64,000 bases of DNA from Burkholderia cepacia (GTDB lineage: Bacteria; Pseudomonadota; Gammaproteobacteria; Burkholderiales; Burkholderiaceae): assembly GCF_029962485.1 (NCBI RefSeq), contig NZ_CP073638.1, positions 2,852,001-2,916,000 on the forward strand, read 5' to 3'. This document shows, one piece after another, positions 8,562 through 17,350 of this stretch. The notes below the pieces were generated by a model. The model was not told where the DNA came from and made no database searches. It saw nothing but the letters and a program-made list of their open reading frames with translations. Each line of letters starts with the position of its first letter. The stretch's first letter is position 1. The translations under genes were made by a program, and so were the position numbers.

Positions 8562-8831
8562 TTATCCGCCCGTCAGCGCCTGGACGACATACACGCGGCT
8601 GGCGTCGCCCAGCGCATCGGACAGGCGCTGGCGGTCGCGTATCGGCTGGCCGTCGATGAACACCGACAGATGCTTTCGCAGCGCGCCCTGGTCGTCGAGG
8701 ATGTAGCCGCGCAGCCGTGGCTGTTCGCTGAAAACGGTGTCGAATGCTTCGCCGACCGTGTGCGCGTCGATATCGCGCTCGGGCGTTTCGATATGCCGCT
8801 GGATCGATGCGGCGAAGAAGAGGTGCGCCAT
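8562..8831 (-). CDS. MoaD/ThiS-family ubiquitin-like protein
   Basis: An 89-aa beta-grasp protein ending in the diglycine TGG that is the activation and thiocarboxylate site of the MoaD/ThiS/ubiquitin-like sulfur carriers. It carries the usual MoaD elements: an N-terminal strand (HLFFAASIQRHI), VGEAFDTVF, a central KHLSVFIDGQPI and a C-terminal VYVVQALTGG. It is followed by the beta-propeller gene. No molybdopterin, thiamine or E1-like adenylyltransferase gene lies nearby, so its acceptor is unknown. Either it donates sulfur in a pathway shared with the propeller protein, or it borrows a housekeeping MoeB. Confidence 0.78.
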   Translation of the reverse strand: MAHLFFAASIQRHIETPERDIDAHTVGEAFDTVFSEQPRLRGYILDDQGALRKHLSVFIDGQPIRDRQRLSDALGDASRVYVVQALTGG

Positions 8832-8922
8832 GGCGGTGGCTGGCAGGAGCCGCGCGGAAGGGACGGTCTGTAGTGTAGGCGATCCGCTGGAAGCGGAAAG
8901 TCAGGATGGCGCTGCGTGCGCG

Positions 8923-9612
8923 CTAAACCGGAATCGATCGCCCGCGGATCCGGATCCCGAGCCGCACGATGCCGATCACCGCATTCGACAGCCACGTGAG
9001 CAAACGCGGCATGCCGCGCCGGCGGATATCGAGCAGCAGCACGATTCGCACCGCGTCGCTGTCGTTCCACACCTCGTGCATGAACGTGTCGTCCCACAGC
9101 AGGAAACGGCCTTCGTCGAGCCGGTATTCGCGGCCGTCGACCTTCAGCACGGCGGCAGGCGTGCCGTCCGCGCGTTTGGGCATCGACAGTACGAGATAGC
9201 CGCGCAGGATGCCGCGAAACGGCCCGCGATGCGGCGGAATGTGCTTGCCGGGCGCAAGGAACGACAGCGACGCGGACAGCACGTCCGGCGATGCCGCGAC
9301 GATCGATGCGACGGTCGGGCAGCGCGACAGGTTGCGCGGGAATCGTTGGCCGTACGCCTGCATGATGAACATCCGCCAGTCGCGCGCATCGTTGGCCGAG
9401 ATGTCGTACTGCTCGCGCATGATTTCGTGGAAGCGCGGGATGCGCGGCATGTCGCGCGCGACGGCGAGCGCTTCGGCCTGGATCGCGGGCCATGCGCGCA
9501 CGAAACGCTCGGCGTCCGGGAACGCGGCCGTGTCGAGCACCGCGCCGCCATCGATATGGCGGTCGTACAGCTTGCGAAGCAGGCCGGCTGCATAGTCGTA
9601 AGCGACGGACAT
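8923..9612 (-). CDS. Aspartyl/asparaginyl beta-hydroxylase-family dioxygenase (LpxO-like)
   Basis: A 229-aa Fe(II)/2-oxoglutarate-dependent hydroxylase of the AspH/LpxO group. The jelly-roll core has the expected iron and 2-oxoglutarate residues: GKHIPPHRGP (H124, H128), R136 in RGYL, and H179 in FMHEVWN with R189 after it. The C-terminal hydrophobic segment (about residues 204-222) could tether it to the membrane. LpxO relatives hydroxylate the secondary 3-hydroxymyristate of lipid A, while others act on peptides; the sequence alone does not decide the substrate. It stands alone on the minus strand. Confidence 0.78.
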   Translation of the reverse strand: MSVAYDYAAGLLRKLYDRHIDGGAVLDTAAFPDAERFVRAWPAIQAEALAVARDMPRIPRFHEIMREQYDISANDARDWRMFIMQAYGQRFPRNLSRCPTVASIVAASPDVLSASLSFLAPGKHIPPHRGPFRGILRGYLVLSMPKRADGTPAAVLKVDGREYRLDEGRFLLWDDTFMHEVWNDSDAVRIVLLLDIRRRGMPRLLTWLSNAVIGIVRLGIRIRGRSIPV

Positions 9613-9822
9613 GGTCGATCGGAACGCGATCCGTATGAGGTGACGTCAGTCTGCCCGAACCCCTACGGGCGCTGCGTTACGTCAGGTTACGCCCGCTGAC
9701 GAATGAATGACAGTTTGATGAACACCCGGCACTCGCGGAACGAAAGGCCGGGAATAAACACAGCCCCTCCGTCGTCATACGGGTGTAGCACGTCGTCTCG
9801 TTGACTTCTGAAGGAGTGAAAC

Positions 9823-10167
9823 ATGAACACGCATTGGCTGGTGGCCGCCACGGTGGTGGCGATGTCCGTCGCGGGTGTCGCGACGCAAGCGTCGGCACAG
9901 GCGCTGACGCGCGCGCAGGTCACGCAACAACTGATCGACGCGGAAAACAACGGGTTGCGCTTCGTGACCGACGCGTCGTATCCGGACGTGAGCCCGCTGT
10001 TCCGGCAACAGGCCGAACAGATGCCGCAGCGCCAGGCGAGCACGGCGCACGGCAGTGATCCGGCCGTTTCATCCGAAGCCGGCAAACCGGTGACGATGTC
10101 GCCCCATCCGCGCGCTGCCGCATGCGTCGGCCCCGCGAGTTTCTGCACGATCTATTTCGGCAGCTGA
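9823..10167 (+). CDS. DUF4148 secreted protein, first of two
   Basis: A 114-aa protein with an N-terminal signal peptide (about residues 1-25, cleavage at SAQ-AL) followed by the DUF4148 motif LTRAQVTQQLIDAENNG and the later FVTDASYPDV. Such small periplasmic proteins are abundant in Burkholderia and have no established role. The C-terminal part is longer than in many family members and contains two cysteines (CVGPASFC). The ribosome binding site GAAGGAG precedes the ATG. A second member follows 71 bases downstream. Confidence 0.82.
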   Translation: MNTHWLVAATVVAMSVAGVATQASAQALTRAQVTQQLIDAENNGLRFVTDASYPDVSPLFRQQAEQMPQRQASTAHGSDPAVSSEAGKPVTMSPHPRAAACVGPASFCTIYFGS

Positions 10168-10238
10168 CGTACCCGCCTGCATCCGCAGGTCACGCATTTC
10201 CCACGGTTGATCGAAACGCAATATTGAAGGAGTTCATG

Positions 10239-10514
10239 ATGAAAACATATATCGCACTACTGATGATGATCGGTGCGATCGCCGGTCAGTCTGCATTCGC
10301 GCAATCGACTGCGCCGCTGACGCGCGCGCAGGTTCGCGACGAACTGATGCGTCTGGAAGCGGCCGGGTATGACCCGGCGAAGGGCGACGACGGCGAGTAT
10401 CCGGCGGACATCCAGGCCGCGGAAGCGAAGCTTGCCGAGCAGGACCGTGCACGGATGGCGGCGTCGCCTGCACATGTGCCGGCTCCCGGCATGCCGGCGC
10501 AAACCAGCAACTAG
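10239..10514 (+). CDS. DUF4148 secreted protein, second of two
   Basis: A 91-aa protein with a signal peptide (about residues 1-22, cleavage at AFA-QS) and the family motif LTRAQVRDELMRLEAAGYDP. There are two consecutive ATG codons (10236 and 10239); AAGGAG at 10227-10232 is better spaced for the second. It is a paralogue of the gene just upstream, probably an old tandem duplication in one transcription unit. Function unknown. Confidence 0.82.
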   Translation: MKTYIALLMMIGAIAGQSAFAQSTAPLTRAQVRDELMRLEAAGYDPAKGDDGEYPADIQAAEAKLAEQDRARMAASPAHVPAPGMPAQTSN

Positions 10515-10573
10515 GTGCCGACATGATCGTGTGTGAAGCCTGGCCGTCGTGTTCGCGGGACCACAAACCGCAT

Positions 10574-10605
10574 GCCCTTCGCGCCACGCGACGTGGACGA
10601 AGGGC
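10574..10605. terminator. Stem-loop between convergent genes
   Basis: The outer stem GCCCTTCG/CGAAGGGC (10574-10581 with 10598-10605) encloses an inner CCACG-CGA-CGTGG hairpin. It sits between the end of the second DUF4148 gene and the end of the cytochrome gene, so it could serve both strands. There is no T-tract. Confidence 0.4.
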
Positions 10606-10691
10606 GCCGGCTGCGATGCCGCTCATAGCACGCCGCTTCGCGCGGCGTCGCGATCAGCTCGTCAACCGGTCGCGATGAGCCGGCAGGCCGG

Positions 10692-11219
10692 TCACCACGG
10701 CATCATGCGCTGCACGACCTGGTCGCGCAGCACGAAGCGGTGCAACAGGGCGGCCGCCACGTGCAGGCAGATGCCGGCGAACAGGACCCACGCGAGGATG
10801 CCGTGCACGTCGCCCATCGCGTGACCGAATCCGGAGCCGGCCGCCGACAGCGCCGGCAGCGGAATGACACCGACGAGCGTCACGGCCCACGCGCGTGACG
10901 ACGCGTTGATCCAGCCGAGCAGCGGCACCGCGATCAGCAGCAGGTAGAGCGCGCCGTGCGTGACGCCCGACAGCGCGCGCATCGCGGGCGACAGGTCGCT
11001 GGCCGGCGGGCGATGCGTCGCGCGCCACAGCACGCGGCACGCCATCGCCGCGAGCAGCGCCGTGCCGACGATCAGGTGCGCGGCGATCAGGCCGACCGGC
11101 TGCGTGTCGCGATGCACGTCGGGCATCGTCCAGCCGATCGCGTATTGCGCGACGACCAGCGCCACGATCAGCCAGTGAAGAAAACGGGCAACGGCGTCAT
11201 AGCGGGCGGGTGTGGACAT
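10692..11219 (-). CDS. Cytochrome b561 family protein (CybB-like)
   Basis: A 175-aa di-haem, four-helix inner-membrane cytochrome, usually a quinol:superoxide or quinol oxidoreductase component. Histidines that could ligand haem occur in each helical region: FLHWLI, AAHLIVG, VTHGALYL and HGILAW plus CLHVAAALLHRF. The N-terminal RYDAVARFLHWL is typical. The length matches CybB-type proteins. It is transcribed on its own; the histidine kinase gene downstream of the intergenic gap belongs to another unit. Confidence 0.85.
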   Translation of the reverse strand: MSTPARYDAVARFLHWLIVALVVAQYAIGWTMPDVHRDTQPVGLIAAHLIVGTALLAAMACRVLWRATHRPPASDLSPAMRALSGVTHGALYLLLIAVPLLGWINASSRAWAVTLVGVIPLPALSAAGSGFGHAMGDVHGILAWVLFAGICLHVAAALLHRFVLRDQVVQRMMPW

Positions 11220-11287
11220 GGAGACTCCTGACGGGTGACAGGGGGTATGGTTCGGGCGGATTCTACGGTCGAATCCTTAACGAAACG

Positions 11288-12703
11288 TTAAGCGCGCGGC
11301 ATCGATCCACCTGCATCCGCCGACGGCAGCGTGATCGCCACGCCGAGGCCCTGGCTGCCGATACCGGACTCGAACTGCACGGTGCCGCCGAAATATTGCG
11401 CGATGCGTGTGACGATCGACAGACCGAGCCCGCTGCCGGGCGAGTGCGCACCGCTGCCGCGATAGAAGCGGTCGCCGAGCCGTTCGTGCTCACCGGGCGC
11501 GACACCGGGCCCGTCGTCGCGCACGACGATGCGTTGCAGTGCGCCGTCGTCGTCCACGCCGAGCTCGATGCGCCCGCCGTGGCGGCCGTACTTGACGGCG
11601 TTGTCGACGAGATTGTCGAGCAGGATGCCGATCAGGATTGGATCGGCGTCGATCGCGCGCATTGAGAGATGGCCGGCGACGATGGCGATGTCCTTGTCAG
11701 CCGCCTTCGCCAGATGGCGGTCGATCGCCGCGTCGACGAGTTTGCGCACGACGACCGCGCGCGTCGGAATGCGTTCGTATTCGTCGAGCCGCGCGAGCAG
11801 CAGCAACTGTTCGGCGAGCCGCGCACTGCGGTCGACGCCTTGCACGACGCGCTGCATCGCCAGCTGCTTGCGCGCCGGATCGTCGGTCGCGATTGCCACC
11901 TGCGCCTGCACCTTGATCGCGGCGAGCGGTGTCTTGAGTTCGTGCGCGGCATCGGACGTGAACGCGCGTTCGCGCACGATCGATTGCCGTAGCCGCGCGA
12001 GCAGGCGGTCGATCGCGTCGACCAGCGTGCGCACTTCGTCCGGGACGGTCGTGATGGCGAGCGGTTCGAGCGATCGTGCATCGCGCGCGCCGATCAGCGT
12101 GGACAGCGTCTTCAACGGCGCGAGACTGCGTCCGATCGTGACCCAGAGCAGCAGCGCGAGCACCGGCAGCGCGACGATCAGCGGCAGGACGATGCCGCGT
12201 GCGATGCCGGTCGCCAGATCGCTGCGCGTATTGACGGTCTCCATCACGCGCACGCGGCGTCCCGACGTGTTCTCGCGCAGCGTATACGTGCGCCACTGGG
12301 CATCGCCGATCACGATCGTCCGCGGGGCGTCGTGCGCGTCACGCGCATCGGGCAACCCCGCCGCGGCAGCGGGAAGGCTCGACGCAACGACGTTGCCTTG
12401 TGCGTCGCGCACGTCGAACAGCACGTCGCGCGGCAAGCGGTCGCCGTCGCTGTCAGGCCCGGATCGCGATGCGCCGAACGACAGTTCGACCCGCGCGTCG
12501 GGCGGCACGCGGGCAAGGCGGTCGAGATCGGCCGGTGCGAGATTGACCAGCAGCGACGCGTATTCGGCGAGACGGGCATCTTCCCATTCGCCGATCTCGC
12601 GTGTCGCGTAGTGGATGCTGCCGAACACGGCGACGAGCCAGACGCCGGTCACGCAGCCGATCGCCATCAGCGACACGCGGCGTCGTATCGAGCGGGCGAT
12701 CAT
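11288..12703 (-). CDS. Sensor histidine kinase, QseC/PmrB-like
   Basis: A 471-aa membrane histidine kinase. One transmembrane helix is near the N-terminus (about residues 10-30), followed by a periplasmic sensor of about 130 residues, a second helix near 155-175 and a HAMP-like linker. The phospho-acceptor is H254 in the H-box DAAHELKTPLAA. The ATPase domain shows DNLVDNAVKYG (N-box), DDGPGV (G1) and GSGLGLSI (G2). The start at 12703 overlaps the stop of the regulator gene (ATGA), so the two are translationally coupled. The ligand is unknown; the domain layout is closest to the QseC group. Confidence 0.88.
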   Translation of the reverse strand: MIARSIRRRVSLMAIGCVTGVWLVAVFGSIHYATREIGEWEDARLAEYASLLVNLAPADLDRLARVPPDARVELSFGASRSGPDSDGDRLPRDVLFDVRDAQGNVVASSLPAAAAGLPDARDAHDAPRTIVIGDAQWRTYTLRENTSGRRVRVMETVNTRSDLATGIARGIVLPLIVALPVLALLLWVTIGRSLAPLKTLSTLIGARDARSLEPLAITTVPDEVRTLVDAIDRLLARLRQSIVRERAFTSDAAHELKTPLAAIKVQAQVAIATDDPARKQLAMQRVVQGVDRSARLAEQLLLLARLDEYERIPTRAVVVRKLVDAAIDRHLAKAADKDIAIVAGHLSMRAIDADPILIGILLDNLVDNAVKYGRHGGRIELGVDDDGALQRIVVRDDGPGVAPGEHERLGDRFYRGSGAHSPGSGLGLSIVTRIAQYFGGTVQFESGIGSQGLGVAITLPSADAGGSMPRA

Positions 12704-13359
12704 TGGAGATCGACGACGTAGCCGATGCCGCGGACGGTGCGGATCAGTTCCGCGCCGAGCTTCTTGCGCAGGTTCGAAACATGGACCTCGATCGCGTTGC
12801 TTTCGATGCCTTCCTGCCAGCCGTACAGGCTGTCCTCGAGGCGCGCGCGAGACTGCGGAACGCCCGGGTGGCCGACGAGCTGAACGAGGATCGCCCACTC
12901 GCGCGACGTGAGCGCGATGCGCGACGCATCGCGCGTTACCGTATGCGCGGTCAGGTCGATCGTGATGTCGCGCCACACGATTTCATCGCCGGCCCGGCCC
13001 TGCGAGCGTCGCACGAGCGCGCGACAGCGGGCGAGCACCTCGGACAGCTCGAACGGTTTCGCGAGATAGTCGTCCGCGCCGTCGTCGAGGCCGCGGACGC
13101 GGTCGGCCACGGTGCCACGCGCGGTCAGCACCAGCACGGGAACCGTATCGCCCGCATCGCGCAGCGCGCGCAGCAGTTCCGTTCCCGATTTACCGGGCAG
13201 GCCGAGATCGAGTACGACGAGCGCGAAGCGCGTCGTCGCGAGCGCGGCGGCGGCCGCGTGGCCGTCGCGCAACCAGTCGACGTGATAACCGGCCTGGCCG
13301 AGGCTGATCTCGAGGCCGCTGCCGATCAGGTCGTCGTCTTCAACAAGGAGGAGTCGCAT
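12700..13359 (-). CDS. OmpR-family response regulator, QseB/PmrA-like
   Basis: A 219-aa response regulator. The receiver domain covers about residues 1-120, with the acidic pocket VEDDD at 6-10, the phospho-acceptor D51 (VVLDLGLPG) and a conserved lysine in the AKPFEL turn. The C-terminal winged helix (about 128-218) has the EVHVSNLRKKLG recognition helix. The start MRLLLVEDD at 13359 fits the family; an in-frame ATG seven codons upstream lacks a better ribosome binding site. It is cognate to the kinase it overlaps. Targets are unknown. Confidence 0.88.
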   Translation of the reverse strand: MRLLLVEDDDLIGSGLEISLGQAGYHVDWLRDGHAAAAALATTRFALVVLDLGLPGKSGTELLRALRDAGDTVPVLVLTARGTVADRVRGLDDGADDYLAKPFELSEVLARCRALVRRSQGRAGDEIVWRDITIDLTAHTVTRDASRIALTSREWAILVQLVGHPGVPQSRARLEDSLYGWQEGIESNAIEVHVSNLRKKLGAELIRTVRGIGYVVDLQ

Positions 13360-13654
13360 GGTCGATTCGTGTGCAGGCAACCGCGATTGTACGAGCCTGA
13401 CCGCGCGGGCCGTGCAACGGAATGTAATCGGGCCCCGTTCGAATGCCGCGCGATTCTGAAGAACGCTTAAGGTTTGGCGCCGGCAATCCCGCTACCATCG
13501 GCCACAACATTTCTCGGGTGGTTCTCCGCATCCCCTGATCCCGAACCGGGTCGGGCGCCTCCGGCACGAGCCGGATGGGCCCGCCCGCCAATCCGCGACC
13601 CTTTCGATCGACCTACGGTCGATGCGTGTCGCCCGTACGGGAGGTTCATTCCTG

Positions 13655-14005
13655 ATGGCACCCTCGACGATCGAGCGATGGCGCGCCCACCTGCTGATCG
13701 CCGCACTGGCCGGCATGTTCATCCAGTGTTTCGTGCTGGTTTCGCTGCTCGCATGGCGCGTACCCGAAGCATTTTTCACCACGATGACGTTTCGCATCTG
13801 GATCGTCGTGGCGGTCGCCACCGCGATCCTGTCAGCCCGTAAGCTTGCCGGCGCGGCGTTCAAGGGCGCGGTGGCATGCGGCTACGTGCGCGTGACCGGA
13901 ATCGATCGCCGCACGGTAGTTGTGTCATCTGATTGCGCGTATCGTCGCTTGGTCGTCCTTCATATCCGGCTCAACGGGAACCGGTACGGCGGCGCGCACG
14001 GGTGA
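13655..14005 (+). CDS. Small membrane protein of unknown function
   Basis: A predicted 116-aa protein not matched to a known family. Two hydrophobic helices are visible (about residues 12-34, LLIAALAGMFIQCFVLVSLL, and 46-60, IWIVVAVATAILSA), followed by a soluble tail without clear motifs. ATG at 13655 has GGGAGG about 10 bases upstream, which supports translation. The gene precedes hpnI by 62 bases on the same strand. The tail composition (RRTVVVSSDCAYRRL) is not strongly protein-like, so the true end or even the reality of the gene is uncertain. Confidence 0.45.
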   Translation: MAPSTIERWRAHLLIAALAGMFIQCFVLVSLLAWRVPEAFFTTMTFRIWIVVAVATAILSARKLAGAAFKGAVACGYVRVTGIDRRTVVVSSDCAYRRLVVLHIRLNGNRYGGAHG

Positions 14006-14067
14006 GCCCGCGTGCGCACGGCCGTTCCCGGGCGTCGCGGTCGTACGGGTCACCACTGGGGAGAAGC

Positions 14068-15237
14068 ATGGTTTTGCTGCATGTGCTGCACGCGCTGGCC
14101 GGCGCAATGTCGATCGTCTGCGGGCTGGGCGTGTTGCTGGGGATTGCGTACACGATCACGGCCAGCGTGCTGGTCGGCCGGTTCTTTTCGCGAGCGGCGG
14201 CGGAGCCGCGCGCGTTTCCGGGCGTCACCGTCGCGAAGCCGCTGCACGGCGACGAATGGGATCTCGTACAGCATCTCGAAAGCTTCTTCGTGCAAGATTA
14301 TCCCGGGCCGGTCCAGCACCTGTTCGGCGTGCACGATGCGTGCGACGCCGCACTGGCGGCCGTCGAGACGCTGCGCGCACGCTACCCGGACGCAAACATC
14401 AAGGTTGTGGCCGATGCGCGGCTGTACGGGCCGAACCGCAAGATCGCCAATCTCGTGAACATGCTCGAACACGCGGAGCATTCGGTACTCTGTCTCGCCG
14501 ACAGCGACGTGGTGGTCGAGCGCGATTATCTGCGCGCCGTCGTTGGCGCGCTACAGCAGCCGGATGTCGGCATCGTGACGAGCGTGTATCGCGGCGTCGC
14601 ATCGCCGGGTTTCTGGCCCGGAGTCGCCGTTGCGATGACGAACTACCATTTCCTGCCGGGCGTGATCACCGGGCTCTTCATCGGGCGCGCGCGGCCGTGC
14701 TTCGGTCAGACGATTGCGATCACGCGCGCGACGCTCGAGCGCATCGGCGGGCTGGCGCGTTTCGCGCATCACCTGGCGGAAGATCACGCACTCGGCGAAG
14801 CGGTGCGGCAAGCGGGCGCGCAGGTCGTCATTCCGCCGTTCGTCGTCGGCCATGCGTGTGTCGAGGAGACGTTCGCCCGGTTGTACGCTCACGAATTGCG
14901 CTGGAGCTGCACCATTCGCGCCGCGGACCGGCTCGGTCATGCGGGGTCGGTGCTGATGCACCCGCTGCCGCTCGCGTTGCTGGCGTTGCTGTTCTCCGGC
15001 GGCGCGGCCGCCGCATGCGCGCTGACGGTCGCGGCGCTCGCCGCGCGGGTGCTGCTGATGGTGAAAACGAGCCGCGCGACCGGCGCCGGCCTGCGCGGCG
15101 CATTCTGGCTGCCGTTCGTCGATCTCCTACAGTTCTTGGTGTTCGTGTCGAGCTTCTTCTCGTCGCACGTCGTGTGGCGCGGCACGCGTTTTCGCGTCGA
15201 CCGGGAAGGCCTGCTGTCGCCGGCGGGTGAATCGTGA
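14068..15237 (+). CDS. hpnI: Hopanoid biosynthesis glycosyltransferase HpnI
   Basis: A 389-aa membrane-bound glycosyltransferase of the ceramide-glucosyltransferase-like GT2/GT21 group. HpnI transfers N-acetylglucosamine to bacteriohopanetetrol on the way to glucosamine- and cyclitol-ether hopanoids. The layout is one N-terminal helix (about 10-35), a GT-A domain with the metal-binding LADSDVVV near residue 150, the general-base segment EDHALG near 242 and the acceptor-site HELRW near 277, then two or three C-terminal helices. ATG has GGGGAGAAG upstream. It overlaps hpnL by 4 bases. The companion deacetylase hpnK is not in this window. Confidence 0.82.
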   Translation: MVLLHVLHALAGAMSIVCGLGVLLGIAYTITASVLVGRFFSRAAAEPRAFPGVTVAKPLHGDEWDLVQHLESFFVQDYPGPVQHLFGVHDACDAALAAVETLRARYPDANIKVVADARLYGPNRKIANLVNMLEHAEHSVLCLADSDVVVERDYLRAVVGALQQPDVGIVTSVYRGVASPGFWPGVAVAMTNYHFLPGVITGLFIGRARPCFGQTIAITRATLERIGGLARFAHHLAEDHALGEAVRQAGAQVVIPPFVVGHACVEETFARLYAHELRWSCTIRAADRLGHAGSVLMHPLPLALLALLFSGGAAAACALTVAALAARVLLMVKTSRATGAGLRGAFWLPFVDLLQFLVFVSSFFSSHVVWRGTRFRVDREGLLSPAGES

Positions 15238-16322
15238 CCACCGGGACGCACACCGACGCCGCCCGTGCGGACCCGGGCGCCTCGCGCGGCGACGCGCGGC
15301 TCCGACATGTAGGACGCGCCGCCGCGCTCGGCGGGCTGGCGCTCGCGGTGTGGCTGATCTGGCGCGAACATCCGCTGGATATCCTTCATCGCTTGCAGAT
15401 CGCCGGTGCCGGGCTGCTGGTCGCCGCGCTCGCGCATATCTTGCCGATGCTCGCGAATGCGTGGGACTGGCGGATGCTGATCCGCGGCCCGCGCCGGCCG
15501 TCGTTCATGACGATGCTCAAGCTCGTGTGGATCCGTGAATCGATCAACGGGTTGCTGCCGGTCGCGCGCATCGGCGGCGAGATCGTGTCGTTCGGCTTGC
15601 TGCGGCAGGCCGGCGTGCGCCCCGCGACCGCCGTGGCGAGCCTCGTCGCCGACATGCAGCTGACGCTGATCAGCCAGTTGATCTTCGCGCTGGTTGCGAT
15701 CGGCTACGTGCTCGAACACGTGTCGTCCGACGCCGCACGGGTGGCCGGGAACCTCGCGATCGGCATGGCCGCGCTGGTGCCGGTGCTGCTGCTGTTCGCG
15801 CTGGTGCAGCATGCGCGGCCGTTCGAGCGCGCGATGCGCGTGCTCAACCGCGTCACGAGCGGCAAGGTGGTGGCGCTGGTCGGCGAATCGGCGCGTACCG
15901 ATCAGTCGATCCGGTTGATCTGGAGAAAGACGGGTGTCGTCGTGCGCTATCTGGGGATCTGGCAGACGCTGCAGTTCGCGGGCTACGCGCTGGAAATCTG
16001 GCTGGCGCTGTATTTCCTCGGCGCCGATCCGACCTTTGCGCAGGCGCTGGCGATTGAGGCGCTGATCCAGCTCGTGAGCAGCATCGCGTTCCTGATGCCG
16101 GGTGGCCTGGGTGTGCAGGAGGGCGGGTTCGTGCTGATCGGCGGGTTGCTCGGGTTCGACCCGCCGACCTGCCTGGCACTGGCCGGCGCCCGCCGCGTGC
16201 GCGACCTGCTGTTCTATCTGCCGGGCCTGCTCGCGTGGCAGTGGGCGGCCGGTTCGTCGAACCGGCCGGGTGGCACGAAACCCGCGTCGTTGCCGATCGG
16301 GGAATCCCCCCGGCCGCGCTGA
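15234..16322 (+). CDS. hpnL: HpnL-like flippase-type membrane protein
   Basis: A 362-aa polytopic inner-membrane protein of the UPF0104 / lysylphosphatidylglycerol-synthase transmembrane family, the group that includes hopanoid-associated HpnL. About seven or eight hydrophobic segments are seen. Family motifs include ESINGLLPVARIGGE near residue 102 and MPGGLGVQEGGF near residue 286. The start is GTG, overlapping the hpnI stop (GTGA), so the two are coupled. It probably takes part in membrane translocation of modified hopanoids; this is inferred from family and neighbour. The last 25 residues are proline- and serine-rich and probably disordered. Confidence 0.78.
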   Translation: MTTGTHTDAARADPGASRGDARLRHVGRAAALGGLALAVWLIWREHPLDILHRLQIAGAGLLVAALAHILPMLANAWDWRMLIRGPRRPSFMTMLKLVWIRESINGLLPVARIGGEIVSFGLLRQAGVRPATAVASLVADMQLTLISQLIFALVAIGYVLEHVSSDAARVAGNLAIGMAALVPVLLLFALVQHARPFERAMRVLNRVTSGKVVALVGESARTDQSIRLIWRKTGVVVRYLGIWQTLQFAGYALEIWLALYFLGADPTFAQALAIEALIQLVSSIAFLMPGGLGVQEGGFVLIGGLLGFDPPTCLALAGARRVRDLLFYLPGLLAWQWAAGSSNRPGGTKPASLPIGESPRPR

Positions 16323-16350
16323 CGCAGCCGGGCGCGACGCGGCGCGCGAT

Positions 16351-17322
16351 TCAGCGCCGTTCGTCGGCGATATGGCTGCGGATCACATCGGCGAACGACG
16401 TATCGCCCTTCAGTCCGAGCGCTTCCGCACGCGACGTGTCCCAGCGGCCCGGCCAGCTGCCGACGATCTTCTCGACACGCTCGTCGGGCGCATGACGGAT
16501 CCGCTTCACGACCTCGTCGCCCGCGACTTCGCGCAGCGCTTCGATCATCTCGTCGACCGAGACCGACAGGCCCGGCAGGTTGATCACGCGCTTGTTGCCG
16601 AGCTTCGCGCTGTCGATCTCGCAACCGGCGACGAGCGCTTCGATTGCGCCGCGCGGCGACAGCAGCCACAGCCGCGTCGAACCGGGCACCGGGCATACGC
16701 TTTCCTCGCCGTTCAGTGGCTCGCGGATGATGCCGCTCGCGAACGACGATGCCGCCGCGTTCGGCCGGCCCGGCCGCACGCTGATCGTCGGCAGCCGCAA
16801 CACGCGGCCGTCGACGAAGCCGCGCCGCGCGTAGTCGCACAGCAGCAGTTCGGCGATGGCCTTCTCGGCGCCGTACGACGATTGCGGATTCAGCGCGGTG
16901 TCGTCCTGCACGACGTCGGGCAGCGCGCCGCCATAGACCGCGACGGAACTCGTGAACACGACGCGCGGCTGATGGCCGCGTGCCCGGCACACTTCGAGCA
17001 GCGTGCGCGATGCGTCGAGGTTGATCCGCATGCCGAGATCGAAATCGGCTTCGGCCTGCCCGCTGACGATCGCGGCGAGGTGGAAGATCGCGCCCGTCTG
17101 CGTGTCGATCGCGCTTTCGAGTACCGCGCGATCGGCGATGTCGCCGACGATGGACGTCACGCGCGCATCGCCGAAGTCGCTGCCCTTGACGACGTCGAGC
17201 AGCACCAGCTCGTCGATCTTCTCGCCGCGGCCGTCGGGGCCGGTCAGTTCGCCGCGCTCGAGCAGCTTGCGCGCGAGACGCTGGCCGAGAAAGCCGGCGC
17301 CGCCGGTGATCAGTACTTTCAT
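16351..17322 (-). CDS. denD: D-erythronate dehydrogenase DenD
   Basis: A 323-aa NAD-dependent short-chain/extended dehydrogenase (NAD-epimerase fold) that oxidises D-erythronate at C2 to 2-oxo-tetronate. The dinucleotide site is TGGAGFLG at residues 6-13, and the catalytic pair is in SSYGAEK (Y and K). The substrate region PGRPNAAASSFASGIIREP is typical of DenD rather than sugar epimerases. ATG at 17322 has GAGGGTG upstream; an in-frame TTG at 17337 is less likely. It is the last gene of the acid-sugar operon and converges on hpnL with only 28 bases between stops. Confidence 0.88.
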   Translation of the reverse strand: MKVLITGGAGFLGQRLARKLLERGELTGPDGRGEKIDELVLLDVVKGSDFGDARVTSIVGDIADRAVLESAIDTQTGAIFHLAAIVSGQAEADFDLGMRINLDASRTLLEVCRARGHQPRVVFTSSVAVYGGALPDVVQDDTALNPQSSYGAEKAIAELLLCDYARRGFVDGRVLRLPTISVRPGRPNAAASSFASGIIREPLNGEESVCPVPGSTRLWLLSPRGAIEALVAGCEIDSAKLGNKRVINLPGLSVSVDEMIEALREVAGDEVVKRIRHAPDERVEKIVGSWPGRWDTSRAEALGLKGDTSFADVIRSHIADERR

Positions 17323-17350
17323 GTTCTTCACCCTCAAAGGAATACGGGAA

